Assembly (NCBI RefSeq): GCF_021462265.1
Contig: NZ_JAJONF010000046.1
Coordinates: forward strand, 1 to 64,000
DNA: 64,000 bases
DNA from: Streptomyces shenzhenensis
Lineage (GTDB): Bacteria > Actinomycetota > Actinomycetes > Streptomycetales > Streptomycetaceae
Direction of reading: 5' to 3'
In this document: one piece after another, positions 26,971-35,350 of the stretch
Layout: each line of letters begins with the position of its first letter
How positions within the stretch are numbered: position 1 is the first letter of the stretch
Notes under the pieces: model-generated
What the model saw: the letters and a program-made list of their open reading frames with translations, nothing else
What the model was told of the DNA's origin: nothing
Database searches by the model: none
Program-made: the position numbers and the translations under genes

Positions 26971-27570
26971 ATGAGCCGCATACCGTACGAGACTTTCCCC
27001 GGCGACCTCGGCGACGCGGCCGGGGTCACTTCCGAGGGGGCCGCCTGGCTGGCCTCCGCAGGAACGTATCCGCGGAGCACGCTCGCCTTCTGGGAGGAGC
27101 GGCCCGACGCCCCGGTCGTCCTGCCCTGCGGAATGGTGTTCGACGTGGTGAGCGCCCCGGCGCTGTTCGGCCGCCACATGCTGGACCGGCTGTGGGACGA
27201 GGGGCCGGGGTCCGGGCCGGTCGCGGTGTTCCGGGGCCGGATGCTCCTGTTCGCCGCCCCCGGCACCGCCGCCCGGCTGCCGTCGCTGCTGGGCTGGGAG
27301 GAATGGGGCGGCCGCGGCCAGGCCGTACCGCCGCTGCTGTGCCACGGCACCGGCGACGCGGTGACCGTCCCGGCGCCGCACGCCGACCGCTCCCCCGCCT
27401 CGGCCGACGCCCGCTGGCTGGTCGCCCCGGACACCCGGCAGCCGTGGCTCCCCGGCCCGGAGATCCTGCTCTGGGCGGCGGTCCGCGCGGCCCGCTCGAC
27501 CGTGCGCATATCGATTTTTCCTCCCGCCGATCAGGATGCTAAGGTCTACGACGTCAGCAGGCGCCGCTAG
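26971..27570 (+). CDS. PrimPol-like (bifunctional primase/polymerase N-terminal) protein running into tRNA-Lys
   Basis: A 199-residue protein that resembles the N-terminal domain of the bifunctional DNA primase/polymerase family found in many Streptomyces genomes: GAAWLASAGTYPRSTLAFW, then VVLPCGMVFDVVSAPALFG and, near the end, WLVAPDTRQPWLPGPEILLW. The usual paired acidic motif is reduced to a single Asp in FDVVS, so polymerase activity is doubtful. The ATG at 26971 has GAGGGG about 13 bases upstream. Its last three codons and stop (27559-27570) run into the tRNA-Lys gene: the TAG is bases 8-10 of the tRNA. Earlier genes on the strand (nuclease, helicase) fit a DNA-related context. Confidence 0.72.
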   Translation: MSRIPYETFPGDLGDAAGVTSEGAAWLASAGTYPRSTLAFWEERPDAPVVLPCGMVFDVVSAPALFGRHMLDRLWDEGPGSGPVAVFRGRMLLFAAPGTAARLPSLLGWEEWGGRGQAVPPLLCHGTGDAVTVPAPHADRSPASADARWLVAPDTRQPWLPGPEILLWAAVRAARSTVRISIFPPADQDAKVYDVSRRR

Positions 27571-27634
27571 CTCAGTTGGTTAGAGCAGCTGACTCTTAAT
27601 CAGCGGGTCCGGGGTTCGAGTCCCTGGCGGCGCA
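27561..27634 (+). tRNA. tRNA-Lys(CTT), copy 1
   Basis: A 74-nt cloverleaf. The acceptor GCGCCGC pairs with GCGGCGC, the D arm is GCTC...GAGC, the anticodon stem GCTGA/TCAGC encloses CTCTTAA with anticodon CTT, and the T arm is CGGGG TTCGAGT CCCTG-like. CCA is not encoded. Identical in sequence to the genes at 41743 and 47656. Confidence 0.97.
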
Positions 27635-27643
27635 CGCGAAGTA

Positions 27644-27681
27644 GCCGAGAGGCCAAGCTCCTGTGAGCTTGGCCTCTCGGC
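27644..27681 (+). terminator. Terminator after tRNA-Lys copy 1
   Basis: Bases 27644-27660 pair perfectly over 17 bp with 27665-27681 around CTGT. It starts 10 nt after the tRNA end. The following TTGTGG is not a full T-run, as is usual in high-GC actinobacteria. It also ends the convergent protease transcript. Confidence 0.85.
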
Positions 27682-27707
27682 TTGTGGTCGGCGGGTCCCG
27701 TGCGGGT

Positions 27708-28967
27708 TCAGTCCGGTTCCGCCGGCGTGATCTTCACGTTCCAGCCACCGGACGCCGTCCGCCCCTCCACCGCCACCCGCACCCCGTCCCCCGGCACGGT
27801 GAAGCTCTCGCCGACGGCGACCGGGGCGTCGGCCAGCGGCGGGTAGACCGAGTTCTCCCAGCAGGCCCCGGTGCGCGGATGGGCGTCGATCACCTCGACG
27901 GGGCCGCCGCCGGAGGCCGTCTCGTCGCGGACCCGGTAGACGAGGATGCCCTGCCGGCAGGCCGCGCTGTCGTTGCCGGACGCGCCGCGTGCCTCGAAGG
28001 CCAGCACGGTGTCGGGCCCGGTCCGTACCAGCGCCAGCTTGGTGCCGTCGCCGAGCCCGAAGGCCGGGGCGCCCGCCGCCCCCTGCGCCGGCACCCCCGG
28101 CCCGGCGGACAGCGGCTCCAGCGTCAGCCGGACCGGACCGGTCCCCGGGACGCACACCACCTGGCGCGGATCCAGCCATCCCAGCTTCCACTTGTGCCAG
28201 GCGAACAGATCCGGGGAGAGTCCGAACTGGCTGCCCATCAGGTCCCAGTCGCCGACGTACGTGTCCCAGTCGCCCTTGCCGTCCGCCGGGCGGTGGTAGA
28301 GGTCGGGAAGGTCGAAGACATGCCCGGTCTCATGGGCGAGAACCAGCCGGTCCGGCGGGTGCTTCTCGAAGACGGTGACGACCCGGCGGAGGTCGGTGCC
28401 GTCGACGTGCACCGGGGTGTCGAGGTTGACCACCTTCGTGGCGTCGGAGTCGACACCGGGCGCGTCCGGGTCGGCCACGAGGTAGACGATGTCGTAGTGC
28501 GAGAAGTCGACCTCGGGATCGGCCGCCGCGAACGCGTCCCGCAGGTAGGCGGCCCGCAGCGGGACACTCCAGTCGCGCCTCATGCCGTACGCGACCGAGG
28601 GCCGGGGCATCCGCAGCCAGTGGGTGAGCGGGTGCGGGCGGACGGTGAACTTCCCGTAGGAGGCCTGCTCGTAGTACCGGCTGGTGGCCGGGAAGTGGTC
28701 GGCGGCGAGCTCCGCGGGCGTGGTCCGCGGGGTGGCGTCCGGGAAGGAGAGGAACACCATCACGGCCGACAGCGGGCGGGTGGGGCGGGTGTAGTCGACG
28801 TTCCAGGTGTCGACGCCCTCGGAGTGGTGCGCGTCGGTGCGGTGCAGGGCACAGGCGGCCGCGGAGAACGGCTCGGCGGCCGACGGTCCGGTCAGGATCG
28901 TCGTTGCGACGAGCGCCGACATCGTGGTGAACACGGCGGCGGAGCTGCGCAGCAGGAGACGCGGCAC
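27708..28967 (-). CDS. Secreted M6-like metalloprotease
   Basis: A 419-residue exported protein with a signal peptide ending near GPSAAEP (about residue 31). The zinc site HETGHVFDLPDLY lies at about residue 212: the HExxH pair, the glycine and the third ligand region followed by LPDLY are typical of the M6 (immune inhibitor A) peptidases. A shortened catalytic domain is followed by a beta-rich C-terminal region. It is expected to degrade extracellular proteins. It converges on tRNA-Lys and is divergent from the c-di-GMP gene. No propeptide repeat or cell-wall anchor is visible. Confidence 0.83.
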   Translation of the reverse strand: MPRLLLRSSAAVFTTMSALVATTILTGPSAAEPFSAAACALHRTDAHHSEGVDTWNVDYTRPTRPLSAVMVFLSFPDATPRTTPAELAADHFPATSRYYEQASYGKFTVRPHPLTHWLRMPRPSVAYGMRRDWSVPLRAAYLRDAFAAADPEVDFSHYDIVYLVADPDAPGVDSDATKVVNLDTPVHVDGTDLRRVVTVFEKHPPDRLVLAHETGHVFDLPDLYHRPADGKGDWDTYVGDWDLMGSQFGLSPDLFAWHKWKLGWLDPRQVVCVPGTGPVRLTLEPLSAGPGVPAQGAAGAPAFGLGDGTKLALVRTGPDTVLAFEARGASGNDSAACRQGILVYRVRDETASGGGPVEVIDAHPRTGACWENSVYPPLADAPVAVGESFTVPGDGVRVAVEGRTASGGWNVKITPAEPD

Positions 28968-29296
28968 GGAAGGACCTCCGGAGGCGGTTCTCGGGACACC
29001 GCCCCCAGCCTGCGCGAGTTTGTCACCTTATGACCTGTTTATCTGCACCAGAAGGGTGAGGGCCACCCTGCTCACATCAGACAGACCCGAACGGCCGACA
29101 TCCTGCGTCACTCACGGAACGTCACAAGCCGGTCGGCGGCCCGCAATAACCCGTCCAGGTGCGGGCAGAAACGATCTGTCAGAACCGCCGGTTCATCGGG
29201 GACACTGGACAGTGGCTGGAAGGCCCTCGGGCCAGCATCTATGATCGGCACACTTTCCTGCACGGACAGAGATCGAGTGCACTGCGGGAGCGAGCG
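28968..29296. other. Divergent control region between protease and cdgA-type gene
   Basis: 329 bp without a gene. A small hairpin AGGGTG-AGGGC-CACCCT lies at 29053-29069, and a TCACTCA half-site like those of BldD lies near 29109. Several GTCA/TGAC pairs occur (for example 29021-29033). The region is less GC-rich than its surroundings, as expected of promoters, but I cannot name a clear -35/-10 pair. Confidence 0.45.
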
Positions 29297-29351
29297 GTGA
29301 GCGGAACGTCCGAAGGGCCGACGCCCGCGGCAGACCTCGACCGGTCCGCCG

Positions 29352-29364
29352 TCACAGAGAGTGA
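29352..29364. promoter_or_regulatory. Possible BldD box inside the start of the cdgA-type gene
   Basis: TCACAGAGAGTGA fits the BldD consensus TNACNC(A/T)GNGTNA at every defined position but one, with perfect TCAC/GTGA half-sites. cdgA of S. coelicolor is a known BldD target. It lies downstream of the assumed start, so either BldD acts as a roadblock or translation starts later. Confidence 0.5.
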
Positions 29365-31119
29365 CAATATCTACCGGAAGTCGTACCAGAAGACAGACGA
29401 CGAGACAGAGCCGAAGACCTACGCGTACGCCTTCGCGGCCGCCACGCTGGCCATGGCCGTGGTCGACCGCGACGGGCTGGTGGCCACCGCCAACGAGGCG
29501 TTCGCCACGCTGATCGGTGCCGACCGGGCCGGGCTGCCCGGGCGGATCGCCGCCGACCTGATGGACCTGGCCTCCGACGCCCGTACCTGGCACGCCTACC
29601 GCGAGGTACTGCGCGGCCGGCAGGCGAAGCTGCGCTGCACCCGGCGGCTGAAGCACCCCGACGGGCACTCGGTGTGGGTCCAGGTCAACGTCGCCCCGCT
29701 GGCCAAGGACGCGCCGGGGGTGCTGATCTCAGCCTCCGACATCAGTGCCCGCCGCGAACTCCAGGCCCGGCTCCGGCACTTGCAGATGCACGACCCGGTG
29801 ACCCGGCTGCCCAACCGCACCCTGTTCTTCGAGCGGCTGTCGGCCGCGCTGGAGGCGGAGTCGTACGAGCAGAGCGGCACCGGCCGGATCGGCCTGTGCT
29901 ACCTGGACCTCGACGGGTTCAAGGCGGTCAACGACACCCTCGGCCACCGGGTCGGCGACCGCCTGCTGGCCGCCGTCGCCGAACGGCTGACCCGGGTGGC
30001 CGACGAGGCCGGCTTCGCGCGGGCCGGCGTCCCGCTGGTGGCCCGGCTCGGCGGGGACGAGTTCGCCCTGCTGGTCGAGGACTCGACGGGCACCGAGCAG
30101 CTGGCCGATCTGGCCGAGTCGGTGCTGGCCGCCCTCCAGGCGCCGTTCGACCTGGCCGGCCAGCGGCTGTCGCTGTCCGCGTCGATCGGGGTGGTCGAGC
30201 GGCACGCCCACGGCACCACGGCCACCGGCCTGATGCAGGCCGCCGACACGACCCTCTACTGGGCGAAGGCCGACGGCAGGTCCCGCTGGACGCTCTTCGA
30301 TCCGGAGCGCAACGCCCACCTGGTGACCCGGCAGGCGCTCTCCTCCACCCTCCGCCCGGCCATCGAACGCGGCGAGTTCGTGCTCGAATACCAGCCACTG
30401 GTGGGCATGGAGGACGGCCGGCTCAGCGGTGTCGAGGCCCTGGTCCGCTGGCACCATCCGCAGTTCGGCACGCTGGCGCCGAATCGGTTCATCGGACTGG
30501 CCGAGGAGGACGGCTCGATCGTCCCGCTGGGCCGCTGGGCCCTGACCACGGCCTGTCGCCAGGCCCGCCGCTGGCAGCTGGACCACCCCGGCGAGCCGCC
30601 GATCTTCGTCAGCGTGAACGTGGCCGTGCGCCAGGTGTGGGACTCCGACCTGGTCGCGGACGTCGCGGAGACCCTGGCCGAGACCGGACTGGCCCCGCAC
30701 CTGCTCCAACTGGAGCTGACGGAGTCGGCGGTCATGGGCTCGGCGGGCCGCCCCCTCCAGGCCCTCCAGGCCCTCAGCGACATGGGTGTCCGCATCGCCA
30801 TCGACGACTTCGGCACCGGATACTCGAACCTCGCCTACCTCAGCCGGCTCCCCGTCTCCGTCCTCAAGCTGGACGGTTCCTTCGTCCGGGGCTTCCAGTA
30901 CGACGACCCGGGCGACCGCCCGAACCCGGCCGACGAGGTCGTGGTGGAGGCGATGATCCAGCTGGCCCACCGCCTGGGTCTCACCGTCACCGCGGAGTGC
31001 GTCGAGACCTCGGCGCAGGCCTCCCGCCTGCGGCACATCGGCTGCGACACCGGCCAGGGGTGGCTCTACTCCCGGCCGGTGACGGCGGATCGTATCTCCG
31101 AACTGCTGGACACCCGGAC

Positions 31120-32217
<1,098 letters not shown>

Positions 32218-32686
32218 GGTGAGAGCCTCCTGATTTACGGGCGTGAGCTGTCCTGAGGGGCGGTAACAGGAGGAGGTCTCCGTTTATTCCGTGCGGGTGG
32301 GTGGGGCTTGGCGACGGGATTTCGCTCACCGGCGCTGACCGGGTGCCGCTGCGCCCACCCGTGCCGCCCCAGCGGCACGACTGCCCGCAGCTGCGTGACG
32401 GGGCTGGTGACACGCCTGCGCACGGCTGAGCGGCCGACACCACTGCCCCCGGCTGGGTCGCTGGCGCGGCGGCGCGGAGCCGGGTAACCGGCAATGCCTG
32501 CCCGCACCGGGTCGCTGGCGCGGCGGCGCGGGGCTGGGTGACTGACACGCCTGCGCACGGCTGGGTCGCTGGCGGGGCGGCCGGGGGCTGGTGGCTTTTC
32601 GGTTTCTTCGTTCCTACCGAGTCGGGTGGTGGGTGGGCGAAGGTTTTCGGGGGTCCGGGGGCGGAGCCCCCGGTACGGCGGCCCGG
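32218..32686. other. Repeat-rich 469-bp gap
   Basis: No gene. It holds direct repeats: TGACACGCCTGCGCACGGCT at 32408 and 32543, and GGGTCGCTGGCGCGGCGGCG at 32455 and 32509 with a changed third copy at 32564. The left part (32326-32395) is a degenerate member of the dispersed repeat family seen at 16737 and 20030. GGGGGTCCGGGGGCGGAGCC-type palindromes near 32650 could end transcription of the next gene on the minus strand. Confidence 0.65.
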
Positions 32687-33418
32687 TCAGGCCTGGACTA
32701 TCGGCTCGCGGGTGAACAACGTGCCCAGTTCCGGGGCGTTCACCCGACGGTCGGCCAGGCGGAGCCCCTCCCACACGGTCACCTGGTTGGCCGTGAGCAC
32801 CGGCTTCGACAGCGCCTTCTCCAGGAGCGACACGTGCGCCGCCGTGTGCAGTGCCGTGTCGGGAAGAAGCACCGCCTCGGCCGCCCCGGTGTCGGCCGCC
32901 CGCGCCAGGGTCAGGATCTCCTCCTCCCCCCACGTCGCCACCTCCGCCGCCGTGACGACCCCCGAGGACCGCACGCCGGTCACCTCCAGGCCCCCGGCCC
33001 GCAGGAAGTCGGCGAAGAGGGACGCCACGTCGTCGGGGTAGGTCGCGCCGACCGCCACCCGCCGCACCCCGAGCTCCCGCGCCGCGTGCACGAAGGCGAA
33101 GGACGTGGACGACGCCGGCATCCCCGCCGCCCTGGCGAGCCCGCGGACCTGCTGCTGGGCGCCTTCCCAGCCGTACACGAAGCTCCCGCTGGTGCACGCC
33201 CACACCACCGCGTCCGCGCCCGCGAGCCGCAGTTCCGCCACCCCGGCGGCCAGCCGTTCCTCGGAGCCCATCTCGCGCAACGCGTCCACCCGGTGCGCGT
33301 CCTCGCCGATGTCGGTGTGGACGACGTCCACCCGGACGTCGCTGCCGAGGAGCTGCTCGATACGGGGGTAGTCGTCCTCCGCGGAGTGCCCCGGATAAAG
33401 GAGCCCGAGCGCTGTCAT
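32687..33418 (-). CDS. EutA/maleate-isomerase-like protein lacking the second cysteine
   Basis: A 243-residue member of the Asp/Glu racemase superfamily, in the maleate isomerase / arylmalonate decarboxylase / EutA branch. The first catalytic cysteine is present in VVWACTSGSFVYG, but the second catalytic position reads LLPDTALHTAA, without Cys. Maleate isomerases and racemases of the family use both cysteines; decarboxylases of the AMDase type use one. It overlaps its paralogue upstream by four bases (33415-33418), so the two are made together. It may be a decarboxylase, or the inactive partner in a heterodimer. Confidence 0.78.
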   Translation of the reverse strand: MTALGLLYPGHSAEDDYPRIEQLLGSDVRVDVVHTDIGEDAHRVDALREMGSEERLAAGVAELRLAGADAVVWACTSGSFVYGWEGAQQQVRGLARAAGMPASSTSFAFVHAARELGVRRVAVGATYPDDVASLFADFLRAGGLEVTGVRSSGVVTAAEVATWGEEEILTLARAADTGAAEAVLLPDTALHTAAHVSLLEKALSKPVLTANQVTVWEGLRLADRRVNAPELGTLFTREPIVQA

Positions 33419-34215
33419 GTCCACCCTTCCTGCTGTTCTTCCGGCAACACGGGCCACTCGCGCGCCGCCGCCGGTTCGTCCGCGTGGCGGATCAGCGCCT
33501 GATAGGGGCCCACCGCTCGGGTACCCAGCCTGCGCAGCGCCGCCCACATCGTGACCTGATTGGCCGACAGCACCGGGATCCGCAGCTCGGCCTCCAGCTG
33601 GGGGATGACGTCGTAGGTGGCGAGGTTGGTGCAGGAGATGAACAGGGCGTCGGCGGCGCCGGGCCGTACCGCCTGCCGGGCCATGGCCACCACGTCCCGG
33701 TACGGCACCTGCCAGATGTGCCGGGTCAGTCCCATGAACGCGCAGCCGGCGACGCGGATGCCCGCCTGCGCGACGTACTCCTCGAGGACCCGGGTCACCG
33801 AGACGGTGTACGGCGTGACCAGCGCCAGCCGTCGTACGCCCAGCTCGGTCAGCGCGTCGAGCAGCGCGCCGGAGGTGGTCAGGGAGGGCACCGCGCCGGA
33901 GCGGGTCATGGCCTCGCACATCGCGCGCTCGCCCGCGATGCCGCCGACGAAGCTGCCGGAGGTGCAGGCGTAGGCGACGACCTCGGGCGCGACCGCGGTC
34001 AGCGCCCGTACCGCCTCGCCGAGGGTCTCGTGCTCGCTGACCAGCCGGGCGAGGTCCAGGCTGACCTCGACCGGCACGTACGGCGTCCTGGTCAGGTGCA
34101 GCGACACGTCGTCCGGCACCCAGCGCCACAGCTCGCGGTCGAGCGCGAAGTCGAAGGGCGCCACGACGCCGATGCCGCGCTGGGGCCGGGGTCCGCCCAG
34201 AAAGGAGACGTCCAT
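33415..34215 (-). CDS. EutA/maleate-isomerase-like protein with both cysteines
   Basis: A 266-residue relative of the preceding protein. Both family cysteines are present: VVAYACTSGSFVGG and LFISCTNLATYDVI, consistent with a two-cysteine racemase/isomerase-type site. EutA proteins of ectoine-utilisation loci belong here. It is first in a two-gene operon with the single-cysteine paralogue, behind a promoter at 34281-34309, and divergent from the D-2-hydroxyacid dehydrogenase gene. Together with the EhuB-like importer in the same locus this suggests catabolism of a small imported amino acid-like compound. Confidence 0.8.
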   Translation of the reverse strand: MDVSFLGGPRPQRGIGVVAPFDFALDRELWRWVPDDVSLHLTRTPYVPVEVSLDLARLVSEHETLGEAVRALTAVAPEVVAYACTSGSFVGGIAGERAMCEAMTRSGAVPSLTTSGALLDALTELGVRRLALVTPYTVSVTRVLEEYVAQAGIRVAGCAFMGLTRHIWQVPYRDVVAMARQAVRPGAADALFISCTNLATYDVIPQLEAELRIPVLSANQVTMWAALRRLGTRAVGPYQALIRHADEPAAAREWPVLPEEQQEGWT

Positions 34216-34280
34216 GGCAGGTCACCGGCCTCACGCGGGAAGTCGAGGGGCAACGGTCGACGGATACGCCCGTGTTGACG

Positions 34281-34309
34281 ACGGTAGGTTCGGGTGTCAG
34301 CGTGGTCAA
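34281..34309 (-). promoter_or_regulatory. Promoter of the two EutA-like genes
   Basis: On the minus strand TTGACC (34304-34309) and TACCGT (34281-34286) are 17 bp apart. A weaker plus-strand pair, TTGACG at 34275-34280 and CAGCGT 17 bp later, overlaps it and could serve the dehydrogenase gene, so the two transcription units may exclude each other. Confidence 0.6.
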
Positions 34310-34375
34310 TCCGCGCCTGTGAGACGTTTCATCCGCGCATGTCAGACGCTGTCGGACACCGGGAGACCGCCCCGA

Positions 34376-35329
34376 ATGACGCCGCCCGTGCCCACCCTGC
34401 TGGTCCTCGACGCCGACCCGCCCCCGCGGCTGGGCCGGCTCACCGGCCGCGCCCGGATCGTGCACACGGACGCGGCGGGCCTCGCGGCCCGGCTGCCGTC
34501 GGCCGACGTCCTCCTGGTCTGGGACTTCGCCTCGCACGCCGTCCGTGAGGCCTGGCCGGGCGAGGGGCCGCGGCCGCGCTGGGTGCACACGGCGAGCGCG
34601 GGCGTCGACCATCTGATGTGCCCCGAGCTGGCCGCGTCCGACACGGTCGTCACCAACGCGCGCGGGGTCTTCGACACGCCCATCGCCGAGTACGTGGCCG
34701 CGCTGGTCCTCGCCATCGCCAAGGACCTGCCCCGGACCCTCGATCTCCAGCGGGAGCGGACCTGGCTCCACCGCGAGGCGCGCCGGGTCGGCGGCACGCG
34801 CGCGTGCGTGGTCGGCACCGGGCCGATCGGCCGGGCGATCGCCCGCACCCTCAAGGCGCTCGGCATCACCACCGCCCTCGTCGGCCGGGTCCCGCGCACC
34901 GGTATCCACGGCCCCGACGACCTGGACCGGCTGATGTCCCGCGCCGACTGGGTGATCGCGGCCGCCCCGCTGACCGAGCAGACGTACGGCATGTTCGACG
35001 CGCGCCGCTTCGGCGTGATGCAGCCGTCGGCGTGCTTCATCAACGTCGGCCGGGGCGGGCTGGTCGACGAGGAGGCCCTGGTCCGCGCGCTGACCCGGCG
35101 CTGGATCGCCGCCGCGGCGCTGGACGTCCTCGCCACCGAGCCGTTGCCCGCCGACAGCCCGCTGTGGAGTGTGCCGGGGCTGATCGTCTCCCCCCACATG
35201 AGCGGGGACACGGTCGGCTGGCGCGACGAGCTGGGCAGCCAGTTCGTGGAGTTGTACGAGCGGTGGGCGGCGGGCAGGTCCCTGCTGAACGTCGTCGACA
35301 AGAAGCGCGGTTACGTGCCCGGTCACTGA
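34376..35329 (+). CDS. D-2-hydroxyacid dehydrogenase
   Basis: A 317-residue NAD(P)-dependent dehydrogenase of the D-isomer 2-hydroxyacid family. The dinucleotide-binding motif is VVGTGPIGRAIARTL at about residues 143-157; the catalytic Arg/Glu/His set is in FINVGRGGLVDEEAL, VLATEPLPADSPLW and VSPHMSGDT. It should interconvert a 2-oxo acid and a D-2-hydroxy acid. The start at 34376 follows GGGAG at about 10 bases. It is 21 bp upstream of the amidase gene on the same strand and divergent from the EutA-like pair, which puts it in the same pathway. Confidence 0.87.
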   Translation: MTPPVPTLLVLDADPPPRLGRLTGRARIVHTDAAGLAARLPSADVLLVWDFASHAVREAWPGEGPRPRWVHTASAGVDHLMCPELAASDTVVTNARGVFDTPIAEYVAALVLAIAKDLPRTLDLQRERTWLHREARRVGGTRACVVGTGPIGRAIARTLKALGITTALVGRVPRTGIHGPDDLDRLMSRADWVIAAAPLTEQTYGMFDARRFGVMQPSACFINVGRGGLVDEEALVRALTRRWIAAAALDVLATEPLPADSPLWSVPGLIVSPHMSGDTVGWRDELGSQFVELYERWAAGRSLLNVVDKKRGYVPGH

Positions 35330-35350
35330 CCTGTCTCCCGGGAGGGGCCC

